DNA of 64,000 bases from Thermoanaerobacter wiegelii Rt8.B1 (GCF_000147695.2 NC_015958.1:1914001-1978000), one strand, 5' to 3'. Counted from the stretch's first letter, positions 8,455 through 18,546 are shown. Notes: a model not told the origin generated them from the sequence alone. Numbers and translations are program-made.

Positions 8455-11097
8455 TCAGTTCTTAGTCAAAAGCGTGCCATAATATGTGCTGATCATTTCT
8501 ACTATATACGCAATTTCTGTGTCAGGAATTAAAATTCCAAAAACTTCTTCTACTATTTCAAAATGTTTTTTTATAAGTTCAAACATAACACTTTGATTAT
8601 TTTTAATAAAATTCAAATTATTATAAGGCAAACTATCACCTTTTATAATTCTTTCTACCATACATGAACAATGAAATAAGAACTTTATCAATATTTCTTC
8701 GTCCACATCAGAACCAATATCCGATAATATATTTTTTAATACATTCTCTAGAATGTTATATGCCTTATTGGGATTTAAGAAAGTTAACGTTTTATCAAGT
8801 ATATTAATCAAGTTTTTCTTTAAAAAAGGTATATTATTTTCAAAATCTATTTGCGTATATTCTATTACTTTATTATTACAACTACTATATATGGCAGAAC
8901 CCAAACTTATAACTTCTTGCACCAGTTCGTCAAGAGTCATATCAGGCATTAAAGCTTTTCTCGTAGCTTCAATAACAATGGGCGTGCTTACCATTTCTAT
9001 CGTTTTTGTTATAATCCCCGTTCTTTCTGAAATTATATCAGAAAAAGTTGTAAGTGATCCCATATCTACCAATATAAGTACGCCTTTCCCTCTATCTATT
9101 TGCCTAACAATGTTAATAGCTTTATTTAAGGTAACTTCAACTTTTTCATTAAGAGGCATGTCCAAAGCCTTTGCATGATCTACCCCAAGAAGGGCATTTG
9201 CCACACTCGCCATTGTGCTTGCCGCATAATCTCCATGCATTATGACTAATACACCAATGCTTTCATCTCTTCTACCTATTCTTAACGCATGCAAAAACAT
9301 AGCTATAAACGCTATTTCATCTTCTGGTATTTTTATATATAGCTTCTCTTCTAATTTCGCCTTTATTTCTTCTGCAGCAGTATATTCAAATTGGTAATCT
9401 TTTGCTATATTTTCTCTATCCGGATGAGATATTACTGTACCCATTTTTAATCTTTCTAAAAGTGTTGCAATATGAAGTGCAATAGTATAGGTTACTCGTT
9501 GATCAATAAGCCCTTTAAATTTATCTTTTACACTATTTAAAGCAAATTCAACAGCTTCTAGTATATTGGGACTTACAAATTTTAATACTACATCTCGATT
9601 AATAATGTTAAGTTCTGACTCACTGGGAAATAAATACTTATCAAAATATTCTTTAATCTGGTTTTCTATTTTTTTTCTAATTTCCCCAGAAGATAATCCC
9701 TCTTCATTATATTTTTTCCAATTATTTATTATTATCTCATAAAAATTATCTTCTGTTTTATAATCACCTATAAAAAGTTTATCATTAAATTCATTCATAA
9801 GTTCCGTATTATATCCATCAAATACTATATCTTTATCTTTATAATTATTAATTTCTGCTATTATTCTTTCGTTTCTTTTATTATCTCTTATTTTAAATAA
9901 CCCTTCTTGAATATGACGCGAAAGTATTGAAAGTTTCACCTCAACTACTGTATTTGGAGACATCATATATTCAAGAAAGGCTCTTGCACATATAAGCCGA
10001 ATATCATTCTTTAATTGACCTATATTCCCTGGACAATCGTATAATAGTAAGGCTTTTATAACTTCTTTGGATACTTTTATAGGCACTTTAATACGACGAG
10101 ATTCCTCCCAAAAAAATTGATATATAAACATCAGTCGTTCTTTCAATGTTCGCATTTCCAAACTTGGAAGTTGAATTATAACAGGAACCCTTCTTAAAAA
10201 AGTATGCAATAAGACTGATTGCGGTTCTTCGGTTGTAGCTGCAATTATCCTTACCTTTGCTTTTCTTGTATTTTCTGACTCACCCATTCTTCTGTACATT
10301 CCTTTATCCATTAATGTGAAAAGCATTTCTTGACCTTCTGGAGGTAAACGATGTACTTCATCTAAAAATAAAATTCCTCCATCAGCTTCATCAACAAGAC
10401 CTCTTTTTTCTTTATCTGCACCAGTAAAAGCTCCTTTTACATATCCAAACAGCTGAGACAATAATAATTGAGGGTTTTCAGCATAATCCGCACAATTGAA
10501 AACAACAAATGGAGACTTCTCATGTAATATCCCTATCTGAACTGCATACTTGTACATTGCTTCCGCAAAGGTAGTTTTACCAACACCTGTTGGTCCAACA
10601 ATTAATGTATGGAGTCCATCTGGAGGATATAATATTGCAGCTTTAGCTTTTGTTATTTGGTCTTTTAAACTATCTTGAGCTCCTATAAGGTTGTCAAAAC
10701 TATTTTCTAAAAACTCAAAATTGAGATTAACCTTATTTGTGGTTATATTATTTTTTGCGGTCTCTTTTTTTATACTTTTTAATACCCCCTTTTCTTTAAG
10801 CATCAAAGTAAATTCTTCTTGACTTTCTATAACTGGATTAGCAAAGCTTATATTCCACTTTTCTTGTAAGTACATTCTATCTAAGTATAAAACAGGTTTA
10901 CCTTTAATTTTTAGAACTTTCCCTTCTTTTAATAAATTATTAAGTTCTCTGCTTGTATTAGCCCGATCGATTCCAATTAATTCGCCTATGTAACCAGCTT
11001 CAAATCCTAATTTGCTATTGTCAACACTTAGTGGTAATGAAGCAGTAAGTTCTCTTAATTTTCTGTAAATCTTATCTTTCCTTTTTAAAATTGACAT
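8455..11097 (-). CDS. levR: LevR-type sigma-54-dependent transcriptional activator with PRD and EIIA domains
   Basis: About 880 residues. The start is put at the ATG at 11097 behind GGGGG; an in-frame ATG at 11157 is less supported. Domain order: an N-terminal winged helix (about residues 10-65); a sigma-54 AAA+ domain with Walker [11 protein letters not shown] near 168-177, the GAFTGA loop near 222-227 and Walker B GILFLDE; then a PRD, an EIIA-Man-like domain with [11 protein letters not shown], and a C-terminal PRD. LevR proteins activate mannose-class PTS operons and are tuned by PTS phosphorylation of these domains. The partner sigma-54 promoter is downstream at 8273. The gene symbol is by family. 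Confidence 0.9.
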   Translation of the reverse strand: MSILKRKDKIYRKLRELTASLPLSVDNSKLGFEAGYIGELIGIDRANTSRELNNLLKEGKVLKIKGKPVLYLDRMYLQEKWNISFANPVIESQEEFTLMLKEKGVLKSIKKETAKNNITTNKVNLNFEFLENSFDNLIGAQDSLKDQITKAKAAILYPPDGLHTLIVGPTGVGKTTFAEAMYKYAVQIGILHEKSPFVVFNCADYAENPQLLLSQLFGYVKGAFTGADKEKRGLVDEADGGILFLDEVHRLPPEGQEMLFTLMDKGMYRRMGESENTRKAKVRIIAATTEEPQSVLLHTFLRRVPVIIQLPSLEMRTLKERLMFIYQFFWEESRRIKVPIKVSKEVIKALLLYDCPGNIGQLKNDIRLICARAFLEYMMSPNTVVEVKLSILSRHIQEGLFKIRDNKRNERIIAEINNYKDKDIVFDGYNTELMNEFNDKLFIGDYKTEDNFYEIIINNWKKYNEEGLSSGEIRKKIENQIKEYFDKYLFPSESELNIINRDVVLKFVSPNILEAVEFALNSVKDKFKGLIDQRVTYTIALHIATLLERLKMGTVISHPDRENIAKDYQFEYTAAEEIKAKLEEKLYIKIPEDEIAFIAMFLHALRIGRRDESIGVLVIMHGDYAASTMASVANALLGVDHAKALDMPLNEKVEVTLNKAINIVRQIDRGKGVLILVDMGSLTTFSDIISERTGIITKTIEMVSTPIVIEATRKALMPDMTLDELVQEVISLGSAIYSSCNNKVIEYTQIDFENNIPFLKKNLINILDKTLTFLNPNKAYNILENVLKNILSDIGSDVDEEILIKFLFHCSCMVERIIKGDSLPYNNLNFIKNNQSVMFELIKKHFEIVEEVFGILIPDTEIAYIVEMISTYYGTLLTKN

Positions 11098-11295
11098 GCT
11101 ATTCGGCCCCCATTTCATCAGCCAGTTTCTAAGTTGTTGTGAAACTCTATTTCTCAAATTAATTTAGCTCAAAGCCTATAGAATTTCTCAAATTAAACAA
11201 TTAACTATAGATGAGAAGATTTGATAACATAAATTTCCATAATAAATTTATATGCAATAAATTTATAAAAAAGTAGAGACAAATGCCCGTTTCCA

Positions 11296-11502
11296 TTGTA
11301 TAAATATTGCTATACATTGTTAGACACTACCATAACAATATTTATGTCGGGAGTGGAGCAAATGTCTCATAATAAAAGAATAGCAGAAAATTCATCAATA
11401 ATCCAGTACCTTTTTAAATTAACTTCAAGAGGCAAGGTTTTCCCTGTATATTTTTTACTTGACAAATACAGAAGGCGGAATAATTTCAGACAAATTGTTT
11501 AG
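11296..11502 (+). other. Short open frame with a ribosome site, possible transposase remnant
   Basis: A 46-codon stretch from the ATG at 11361, behind GGGAGTGGAGCAA, reads MSHNKRIAENSSIIQYLFKL and ends at 11502. Its start resembles the N-terminus of some IS4-like transposases, but the match is by eye only. The flanks hold a TAAATATTG/CAATATTTA inverted repeat (11301-11309 and 11336-11344) and a strong hairpin at 11597. It could also be non-coding. Confidence 0.25.
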
Positions 11503-11536
11503 CTTTATTTTTCATAGGTTTTCCTACGTTTTGTGG

Positions 11537-11560
11537 ATTTTGTATTTCTATATACAAAAT
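11537..11560. repeat. Palindrome in the gnd-levR intergenic region
   Basis: ATTTTGTAT at 11537-11545 pairs with ATACAAAAT at 11552-11560. The role is unknown; operator or old terminator are both possible. Confidence 0.4.
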
Positions 11561-11596
11561 TCGACAAAATCAGGGGAATTTCTTTGAAAATATATA

Positions 11597-11634
11597 GCAG
11601 AACCCCTTAATTTATGAGGATTTTGGGGTTCTGC
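11597..11634. repeat. 10-bp perfect GC-containing inverted repeat
   Basis: GCAGAACCCC at 11597-11606 pairs with GGGGTTCTGC at 11625-11634 around an 18-base loop. No T tract follows on either strand, so a classical terminator is unlikely. It may be an end of a lost insertion sequence. The rest of the 811-bp gap from 11098 to 11908 holds no gene I can support. Confidence 0.45.
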
Positions 11635-11908
11635 CAAAACCTAAGTAAACTACTTTTAAGTATGAAAACCCTACATGTATAAGCTTCAACAAATTTTAAA
11701 CGTTTCAGGCAATTTTGATAAGATCAAATCTTTTGATTGTTTAAAGCGTTCAGCTTAATTCTCAGTTATTTACTTTGTAGATTATCTTGTGTTTATCATA
11801 TATATTCTACACAAATCCAAAAAATTATTCGTGTTCTTTTAGTTTTTTTATTGAATTTTTGTTGAAAGGAAAAGGGAGAGCAAAAAATTCCTATTAATTC
11901 AATGTTGA

Positions 11909-13315
11909 TTATTCTGCCTCCCATTCAGTGTGGAAAATTCCCTCTTTGTCTATTCTTCTGTAAGTGTGAGCACCGAAGAAATCTCTTTGAGCTTGGATTA
12001 GATTAGCAGGCAAGTTTTCTTCTATCATGCTCAAAAAATAATCTAATGAAGAATTAAGTACAAGTGTTGGAAGGTAAAAATCTTTTGCTAAATTAGTGAT
12101 ATATTTTATTGAATCAATTTTATCCATTAGGAAAGATAACGCCTTTTCACTGTTAAGAAGATTTACATTTTCTTTATTTTCTTTAATAATGTCTCTTAAG
12201 AAATCTAAAATCTTTGCTCTTATGATGCAGCCACCTTTCCAAATACGCAATACTTCTGAAAGGTCAATATTATACTCAAAAACTTTTGAAGCTTCAGATA
12301 TAACCCATAATCCCTGAGAAAAAGATGCAAAAACACTAAAAAGTAATGCATTTTCTAAATCCTTTATTATTTTTTCTTTATCTATATCAATTTCAGGATA
12401 TATTTTTGTAACTCTTTTAGCTAATTGTACTCTTTCCTCTTTAAAGAAAGATAAACTTCTCGCTTCTACTGCAAGGTTCAAAGAGGGAGTTGGTATTCCT
12501 AAATCCAAAGAAGTTTGGGAAGTCCACTTGCCTGTGCCTTTTTGTTCTGCTTCGTCTAATATGAGGTCAACGAGGTATTTTCCTGTTTCTTTGTCTTTGT
12601 ACTTCATTATTTTATAAGAAATCTCCATCAGGAAGGAGTTTAACTCCCCATTATTCCATTTTTCAAATATCTCTCCTATCTCTTCGGGAGAAAGTTTTAA
12701 CACCTTTCGAAGTACATCGTAAACCTCAGCTATTGCTTGCATTATGGCATATTCTATTCCATTGTGGACCATTTTGACAAAATGTCCAGCTGAATCATTT
12801 CCAACGTATGTACAGCATGGCCCTGCTTCTGTTTGAGCTGCAATTTTTAAAAGAACATCTTTAACCATTTCATATGCATCCTGTGTTCCTCCTGGCATTA
12901 ACGAAGGGCCGTGTAAAGCTCCAGCTTCACCACCTGATACTCCCATTCCCAAATAGAGTATGCCTTTTTCTTCTAGTTCTTTAATTCTCCTTGAAGTATC
13001 TTTAAAATAAGAATTTCCTCCATCAATGATTAGGTCTCCCTTGTCAAGATAAGGCAAAAGCTCTTGAATTACATCATCTACGGGTTTTCCTGCTTTAACC
13101 ATGAGAATGATTTTTCTCGGTCTTTTTAAAGATTCCACAAAAGATTTGATGTCATAATAAGGCTTAATTTGTTCATCTTTTACTTTGTTTTGCATGAATT
13201 CTTGTGCTTTTTCAGGTGTTCTATTAAATACAGATACGCTATAGCCCTTTCTGGCAATGTTTAAAGCCAAATTTTGTCCCATTACTGCTAAGCCGATTAA
13301 ACCTATTTCATTCAT
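11909..13315 (-). CDS. gnd: 6-phosphogluconate dehydrogenase, decarboxylating
   Basis: 468 residues, the usual length of long-form (Gnd/GntZ) enzymes. It oxidises and decarboxylates 6-phosphogluconate to ribulose-5-phosphate. Visible motifs are the nucleotide fold GLIGLAVMGQNLALNIARKG, IIDGGNSYFKDT, the substrate signature GVSGGEAGALHGPSLMPGG, KMVHNGIEYAIMQ with the catalytic Lys, and the C-terminal QRDFFGAHTYRRID. The start follows AGGAGGTAAAGTAA. It is the last gene of a cluster with a broken gluconokinase-like gene, a hydroxyacid dehydrogenase and a DeoR regulator, so its local role is probably gluconate use. Confidence 0.96.
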   Translation of the reverse strand: MNEIGLIGLAVMGQNLALNIARKGYSVSVFNRTPEKAQEFMQNKVKDEQIKPYYDIKSFVESLKRPRKIILMVKAGKPVDDVIQELLPYLDKGDLIIDGGNSYFKDTSRRIKELEEKGILYLGMGVSGGEAGALHGPSLMPGGTQDAYEMVKDVLLKIAAQTEAGPCCTYVGNDSAGHFVKMVHNGIEYAIMQAIAEVYDVLRKVLKLSPEEIGEIFEKWNNGELNSFLMEISYKIMKYKDKETGKYLVDLILDEAEQKGTGKWTSQTSLDLGIPTPSLNLAVEARSLSFFKEERVQLAKRVTKIYPEIDIDKEKIIKDLENALLFSVFASFSQGLWVISEASKVFEYNIDLSEVLRIWKGGCIIRAKILDFLRDIIKENKENVNLLNSEKALSFLMDKIDSIKYITNLAKDFYLPTLVLNSSLDYFLSMIEENLPANLIQAQRDFFGAHTYRRIDKEGIFHTEWEAE

Positions 13316-13416
13316 TTACTTTACCTCCTGTTTTTATAATTTGCTGTGAAGTTCAAAAAGTTCTTTGAGATTTTTAGTTAAAACTCTAAAAAATTGAAAT
13401 TTCTTTTCGTGATACT

Positions 13417-14137
13417 CTATTTTTTTTTGGAAGGCACATAAGTATTTTCTATTTTTACCATTTCTCTTGTGGCCTCAATCAAAGTTTTGTACCTTCCCAT
13501 TGCATAATAGCCTAAAAGTGCAGAACCTACAAGAGCAGGTTCTTCTAAATTAGACACCTTAATTGGCAAACCTAAAGTAGAAGCGAAAATCTCCATCCAT
13601 ATGGGCGACTTTGTGCCTCCTCCTCCCGCTCTAATTTCTTTTATTTTTACATTGTTATCCTTTAAAGCTTCATAAAGCATCCTTAGGGAAAATGCAACTC
13701 CTTCCATGCCGGCTCTTATCATGTGGCCTTTATTGTGAGTGTTTTTCAATCCAAAAAACACTCCAGAAGCAATATTGCCTATCGCTTTAACCTTTTCTCC
13801 AGTTATATAGGAAAGAAAAAAGAGATTCTTGCCCTTAAGTCCAAAAGAGTCATCATACCCATCAGGGGATTTAAATTTTCATCCACAGGTATTAGCCCAA
13901 ACATGTAGGAAGAAGGCACAATTAAAGAAATTTTATCTTCAAATCCTTTTGCCGCCTCTTTAACTGCTTCTACAAAAGCACCAAAAAGGACTTATGGATT
14001 ATGCTCCGCTTTTCCTTCATTGTCTCTTTCTATAGGCGTTTCTTTTCTATATAAACTTAAAATATTTCCTTTTTCGTCCACTACACCTGCTTTTAAATTT
14101 GTAGTACCTATGTCAACAGAAAGAATTAAATTTTCCA
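13417..14137 (-). pseudogene. gntK: Gluconokinase-like FGGY kinase, internally deleted and frameshifted
   Basis: A normal FGGY kinase has about 500 codons; only about 240 codon equivalents remain. The ATG at 14137, overlapping the upstream gene's end, reads MENLILSVDIGTTNLKAGVV (phosphate-binding motif) and stops after AEHNP. The next frame gives VLFGAFVEAVKEAAKGFED and FGLIPVDENLNPL. Near 13868 the sequence jumps to the C-terminal domain: GLKGKNLFFLSYITGEKVKA, then GVFFGLKNTHNKGHMIRAGM and the GGGTKSPIWMEI motif. The central domain is gone, so no active kinase can be made. Assignment to gluconate rather than xylulose rests on the gnd neighbour. Confidence 0.85.
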
Positions 14138-15133
14138 TGACTCCCTCTCCAAGACTTCTTTATTTATAACGCCATCAGGAATTTCTCCCCTTAAGACTTT
14201 TTCTACATCTGAAACAACCTTGTCACCCATACCTCTTAAACATTCGTAAGTGTAAGCGGATGTATGAGGAGTGATTATAACATTGTCAAAGGCTAAAAGG
14301 GGATGATTATCATCAATGGGTTCACCTTCTACTACGTCCAATCCTGCTCCTGCAACTTTCCCCTCTTTCAGTGCTTTTATCAAAGCTTCTGTATCCATAA
14401 GCTCACCTCTTGCAGTGTTAACAATAAATACATCCTTTTTCATCATAGAAAACTCTTTATGAGACAGCATGTGATAATTTTTTTCATTGAGTGAGGAATT
14501 TAATGAAATAATATCAGAAGTTCGTAAAAGCTCTTCTAAAGAAACAGGATGCGCTCCCCTTTTTTGTATCTCCTCTTCTGAAAGATTAGGGTCATAGGCT
14601 ATTACTTTTGCACCAAATCCATATTTTAATATTTCTGCAACTCTACTTCCAATATTTCCAATACCGATTATTCCTGCAACTTTATCTTTTATTTCATACC
14701 CCATGAAACTCGCTCTTTCCTGCCATTTGCCTTCTTTTACCCTTAAAGATGCTTCTCTTACTCTCCTCATTACATCCATAAGAAGGGCAATTGCATTTTC
14801 TGCCACTGCTTCTCTTTCTACAATTCCAGCAACTTTTGTGACAAGAGTACCTTTTTCTGTGGCGCTTTTTATGTCTATAGCATCATATCCTATACCGTGG
14901 CGTGTTATTAAAAGTGTCTTATCTTTGTATTCAAAAAATTCTCTGTCGTAATAAGGTTTTACACTAGCAATAATCACAGAATAGCCCATTAATTTTTCTG
15001 CTAAAGCCTTCCCCCTCATGTCATGAGGAAGTTCAAATCTTTCCACTTCCCCCAATGCTTTTAACTTCTCAATATGGTCAGGGAAATGCTTGCCAAAACT
15101 GCTAGAGTTGACAATCGCAATTTTTACACTCAT
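14126..15133 (-). CDS. D-2-hydroxyacid dehydrogenase family protein
   Basis: 335 residues, D-isomer-specific 2-hydroxyacid dehydrogenase. It has the Rossmann motif GIIGIGNIGSRVAEI, catalytic Arg in NTARGELMD, Glu in DVVEGEPID and His in ITPHTSAYTYE. The start follows AAGGAAG. Its end overlaps the start of the broken gluconokinase by 12 bp, a sign of translational coupling in the original operon (deoR, this gene, gntK, gnd). A role as a 2-ketogluconate reductase or similar fits the neighbours but is not shown by the sequence. Confidence 0.85.
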   Translation of the reverse strand: MSVKIAIVNSSSFGKHFPDHIEKLKALGEVERFELPHDMRGKALAEKLMGYSVIIASVKPYYDREFFEYKDKTLLITRHGIGYDAIDIKSATEKGTLVTKVAGIVEREAVAENAIALLMDVMRRVREASLRVKEGKWQERASFMGYEIKDKVAGIIGIGNIGSRVAEILKYGFGAKVIAYDPNLSEEEIQKRGAHPVSLEELLRTSDIISLNSSLNEKNYHMLSHKEFSMMKKDVFIVNTARGELMDTEALIKALKEGKVAGAGLDVVEGEPIDDNHPLLAFDNVIITPHTSAYTYECLRGMGDKVVSDVEKVLRGEIPDGVINKEVLERESWKI

Positions 15134-15258
15134 TTTTATCTTCCTTTCTTTATATGTTAAATATTTCTTTCAAGTGATTTTCAATGTTTTTTGCAACCAA
15201 ATCATAGTGCTCGTGTTCGTATTTATTTAAAATTCAGTTTACTACTCCTTTTCTATTT

Positions 15259-16014
15259 TCACACGACTTCAATCTTCACATAATTTTTTAATTCCTCTAT
15301 TATCTCTTTGTTTTCCTCTCCAGAAGTTATTATTTTCTCCACATCTTCAAAAGTAGCAAAAGATACCATTGCGACTTTCCCAAATTTGCTGCTATCTGCT
15401 ACTACAATTACTCTGCTGGCTGACTTTATCATGGCTTTTTTCGCTTCCGCTTCAAAAATATCAGAGGTGGTAAGCCCTTTTTCTAATGAAATGCCACCTG
15501 TCCCTAAAAATAATATATCGATGTTGTATTTACCTATACAATTTAAGGTTTCAAATCCTACCATTGAATGATTATCAGGCTTTAATTTGCCGCCGGTAAT
15601 AAAAAGATTGATGTCAGTATTGTTGGCTAATTCTGTAGCAATGTTTAATGCATTCGTCACTACCGTTATGCCTTTGAAATTTCTGATGGCACGGGCTATG
15701 TGATATGTGGTAGAACCGGCATCTAAAAATATGACATTGCCTTCTTGTATTTCTGCCACAGCCCTTGCTGCTATTTTTTGTTTTTCTTCTATATGCTCTT
15801 TAAATCTTTTGACAAGGGGAGGTATAATGATATTTTCTTTCAATACTGCTCCTCCATAGTTCCTCTCCACCAGTCCTTGTCTTTCCAACTCTTCCAAGTC
15901 TCTTCTTATTGTCTCATCAGAAACATTAAACATCTCACAGAGTTCGGATACTTTAACGACTTTCTTTTTTAAAATAATCTCTTTAATCTTATCTCTTCTC
16001 GTTGAAACAAGCAT
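15259..16014 (-). CDS. DeoR/GlpR family transcriptional repressor
   Basis: 251 residues. The N-terminal DeoR winged helix includes VSELCEMFNVSDETIRRDLE (residues 20-39) and QGLVERNYGGAVL. The C-terminal sugar-phosphate sensor domain has IFLDAGSTTYHIARAI, VVTNALNIATEL, FITGGKL and the final VVADSSKFG. These regulators usually respond to a phosphorylated sugar. It heads the minus-strand gnd cluster with an AGGAGAGGAAG ribosome site and probably controls it. Confidence 0.93.
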   Translation of the reverse strand: MLVSTRRDKIKEIILKKKVVKVSELCEMFNVSDETIRRDLEELERQGLVERNYGGAVLKENIIIPPLVKRFKEHIEEKQKIAARAVAEIQEGNVIFLDAGSTTYHIARAIRNFKGITVVTNALNIATELANNTDINLFITGGKLKPDNHSMVGFETLNCIGKYNIDILFLGTGGISLEKGLTTSDIFEAEAKKAMIKSASRVIVVADSSKFGKVAMVSFATFEDVEKIITSGEENKEIIEELKNYVKIEVV

Positions 16015-16221
16015 TTACTTCCTCTCCTACACTTATTAGTCATTTTTATTCTTTCCATAAAGAACGTAATCCAACACCTCTCCGGGGCACAAATTAAAAA
16101 CACACATTTTGTTTGTGGATTCTATTGCTTTTAGTGTACTAATTCTACATAAATCCAAAAAATCCTTCTTTGTTTTAAAATTTTTTTCTTGGTTTTTATG
16201 GAATGTCTGGAATTGAAAAAA

Positions 16222-16241
16222 GGAATCCATAAAAGGATTCC
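16222..16241 (-). terminator. Terminator stem with T tract (left flanking copy of repeat element A)
   Basis: GGAATCC pairs with GGATTCC; on the minus strand the stem is followed by TTTTTTC. A near copy of the stem lies at 16507-16526 on the other side of the GC-rich element, next to the gyaR stop codon. Only this outer copy keeps the T tract. Confidence 0.6.
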
Positions 16242-16506
16242 CGAGTTTTGTAGCAAAATAAGTTTTACAGGAAAGTATTTTGCATTGTCGCTCCAGAGTT
16301 GCAAAGCGACTAGACTAAAGCGAAACTTAGAGGTTACGGCGGGGTGCCGGCCACATTCGCCCTCCATGGCTCAGGGTGGCCGCCTCCGCCTCCTTGGCTT
16401 CGGCCCCGCCTCCACCCTCAGTTTCGCTAAGTTTAGTTAACGCTTTGTCAACAAGTCGCTCCTTATGTAAAATATTTCCTATATAAAGATTTTGTCTACA
16501 TTCTGA
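16242..16506 (+). repeat. GC-rich foldback element, copy A
   Basis: About 265 bp of GC-rich DNA in AT-rich surroundings, one of six related copies in this window. Ends: CGAGTTTTGTAGCAAAA at the left, and a right end whose reverse complement starts CAGAATGTAGACAAAAT. Inside, AAAGCGACTAGACTAAAGCG faces AGTTTAGTTAACGCTTTG as an imperfect long palindrome, and ATTTTGCAT faces ATGTAAAAT. The core contains GGCTTCGGCCCCGCCTCC, shared in variants by the other copies. Both sides carry copies of a terminator stem. The element has no open frame that makes sense. Confidence 0.8.
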
Positions 16507-16526
16507 GGAATTCCAAAAAGGATTCC
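16507..16526 (-). repeat. Second copy of the gyaR terminator stem (right flank of element A)
   Basis: GGAATTCC-AAAAA-GGATTCC, differing by a few bases from the copy at 16222. It lies 10 bp after the gyaR stop codon but is followed, on the minus strand, by the element's end instead of a T tract. Confidence 0.6.
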
Positions 16527-16535
16527 TTTAAATTA

Positions 16536-17507
16536 TTATTTATTCAATACATCTCTATTTACTAAAGTGCGAGGCACTCTTCCTTCTATTACATCAATTA
16601 TGTTTTGAGCCACAAGTATTGACATGTCCCTTCGCGCTTCTTCTGTTGCACTTCCTATATGAGGAAGCATTACGACATTGTCAAGCTGTGCGAGTTCTTC
16701 TTCAAAGAGAGGCTCTCTTTCGTACACATCTAATCCTGCTGCATATATATCCTTGTTTTTTAACGCTTTTACAAGGGCTTTTTCGTCTACAACAGGACCT
16801 CTCCCTGTATTTATCAATATAGCAGACTTTTTCATCAATTTTAATTCCCTTTCTCCAATCAAATGTCTTGTTTCAGGAGTTAATGGCACGTGTATGGAAA
16901 CAAAATCAGATTCTTTTAACAAAGTATCCAAGTCTACATATTGAGCTCCTGTCTCTTCTTCAAACTCTTTTTTAGGACTTCGTGCAGTGTACAAAATCTT
17001 CATGTCGAAGCCTTTTGCCATTTTAGCAAAAGCTTGTCCTATGCGACCTGCACCTATTATTCCTAATGTCTTGCCTGTTACGCCTTTTCCTAAGAAAAGC
17101 ATTGGCGCCCAACCTTGGAATTTTCCTGCTCTCATAAATTTATCAGATTCTACCACTCTTCTTGCAGTTGCAAAAAGAAGAGCCCAAGCCAGTTCCGCAG
17201 TAGCGTTTGTCAACACGTCAGGAGTATTTGTTATGTAAACTCCTCTTCTTGTAGCTTCTTCTAAATCTATATTGTCAAATCCTACAGCATAATTTGCAAC
17301 AATTTTTACTTCTTTTGCAGCTTCAAAAAACTCTTTGTCTACTTTGTCTGTAAGCTGTGTAATTACAACATTTTTGCCCTGTACTTTTTCAAGTAACTCT
17401 TCTTTTGTAAGCATTCTGTCGTAAGGGCTTACTTCTACCTCGCAATACTTTCTCAAAAGATTAAGTCCCTCTTCAGGAATAGCTCTTGTCACAAAGACTT
17501 TAAACAT
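16536..17507 (-). CDS. gyaR: Glyoxylate/hydroxypyruvate reductase (D-glycerate dehydrogenase)
   Basis: About 323 residues from the ATG at 17507 (10 bases after GGAGG); an in-frame GTG at 17516 touches the ribosome site and is less likely. The protein closely follows the GyaR pattern: VFVTRAIPEEGLNLL, ANYAVGFDNIDLEEATRRG, TPDVLTNATAELAWALL, GIIGAGRIGQA, INTGRGPVVDE (Arg), DVYEREP (Glu) and LPHIGSAT (His). It reduces glyoxylate or hydroxypyruvate with NAD(P)H. It follows the AEC-type permease gene by 17 bp, forming a two-gene unit. Confidence 0.88.
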   Translation of the reverse strand: MFKVFVTRAIPEEGLNLLRKYCEVEVSPYDRMLTKEELLEKVQGKNVVITQLTDKVDKEFFEAAKEVKIVANYAVGFDNIDLEEATRRGVYITNTPDVLTNATAELAWALLFATARRVVESDKFMRAGKFQGWAPMLFLGKGVTGKTLGIIGAGRIGQAFAKMAKGFDMKILYTARSPKKEFEEETGAQYVDLDTLLKESDFVSIHVPLTPETRHLIGERELKLMKKSAILINTGRGPVVDEKALVKALKNKDIYAAGLDVYEREPLFEEELAQLDNVVMLPHIGSATEEARRDMSILVAQNIIDVIEGRVPRTLVNRDVLNK

Positions 17508-17524
17508 TTGTATCACTCCTCCAA

Positions 17525-18445
17525 TTAAAATATATTAATCAATACCAAAAATATTGGTATTGTCAAAAACGAAACCAAGTTTGTAACAAACACCCCTGCA
17601 GAAGCAAAACTATTTTTTTCGCTCATTTGCCTCGCAACAATGGCTACTGTCATCATCGTTGGCATTGCTGCCTCTAAAGCTGCAACCTTTTTAGCATTAA
17701 GGGGTAAATTTAAAAAGTACACAATCCCAAAAGCTATTAAAGGAGACAAAATGAGCTTTATTATTGCTGCAAGATAAACAAAATAGTCTATATTGCTTTT
17801 CTTGATTATATACATGTTCATCCCTATAAACATTATAGCCAGAGGAATAGTTACACTACCTATCATTTGTGCACTTTTCAGTATTACATCTGGTATTTTG
17901 ATTCTTGATATCACTATTAAAAAACTCAAAGCAAGAGAAGCAAAAGAAGGATTTAGAAGTTTTTTTAAACCATTTATGTCAAAAGATTTTTCTTCAGATA
18001 AAACCCATATTCCCAAAGTCCAAAATAAAGCTGTGTGCCCTAAATCGTAAAGGATAACATAAGGTATACTTTTATCTCCAAATAAGGCAATGTTTATGGG
18101 AAGCCCTAAAAATAAAGTATTGCTAAAAGAGGAAATCGCATATAACACGTTTTTCTTTTCTTCTGGAGCTTTAAGTAATTTAAAAAAAGCCATTGAAACT
18201 AATAATGTCAAAACTAACGTGGAGGCGCTTACAAAAGGCAGTATGTAAACAGTTCTAAGTAGTGCTGGCGTATAATTAGAATACATGTTGTGAAAGATAA
18301 GTAAAGGTGTTGTAACTAAAATGATTAAATCCGCCAGCATTTTAAAATGTTCTTGCTTAACTAATTTTATATAGGTGATATAATATCCTGCTGCCATTAC
18401 AATAAAAATCTCTACAAGTATCTCTGCCATTTTTGATATGACCAT
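17525..18445 (-). CDS. AEC family transporter (auxin efflux carrier / malate permease-like)
   Basis: About 306 residues from the ATG at 18445, which follows GAGGTGG; a TTG at 18460 would place the ribosome site inside the gene. About ten hydrophobic segments and the conserved SFSNTLFLGLPINIALFG stretch mark the AEC family, whose bacterial members export or import small organic acids such as malate or lactate. Being next to a glyoxylate/hydroxypyruvate reductase, it may carry a hydroxy acid. The substrate is not visible from sequence. Confidence 0.85.
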   Translation of the reverse strand: MVISKMAEILVEIFIVMAAGYYITYIKLVKQEHFKMLADLIILVTTPLLIFHNMYSNYTPALLRTVYILPFVSASTLVLTLLVSMAFFKLLKAPEEKKNVLYAISSFSNTLFLGLPINIALFGDKSIPYVILYDLGHTALFWTLGIWVLSEEKSFDINGLKKLLNPSFASLALSFLIVISRIKIPDVILKSAQMIGSVTIPLAIMFIGMNMYIIKKSNIDYFVYLAAIIKLILSPLIAFGIVYFLNLPLNAKKVAALEAAMPTMMTVAIVARQMSEKNSFASAGVFVTNLVSFLTIPIFLVLINIF

Positions 18446-18515
18446 TTTATTCCACCTCAATTGCTCTTACTTTTGATTATACCATAAATTTTAACTTTAT
18501 ATAAATAAAAGCAAA

Positions 18516-18538
18516 AGCTCAACCACTGTGGTTGAGCT
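18516..18538 (-). terminator. Terminator stem with T tract (left flanking copy of element B)
   Basis: AGCTCAACCAC pairs with GTGGTTGAGCT; the minus strand continues with TTTGCTTTTATTT. A close copy lies at 19460-19482 beside the epimerase stop codon. Together they flank the GC-rich element and its intron. Confidence 0.65.
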
Positions 18539-18546
18539 CAGTTTGT

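Noticed and set aside
16036-16367. Two minus-strand frames upstream of the DeoR gene
   Set aside because: They run through the terminator stem and GC-rich element A, lack ribosome sites and show no family features.
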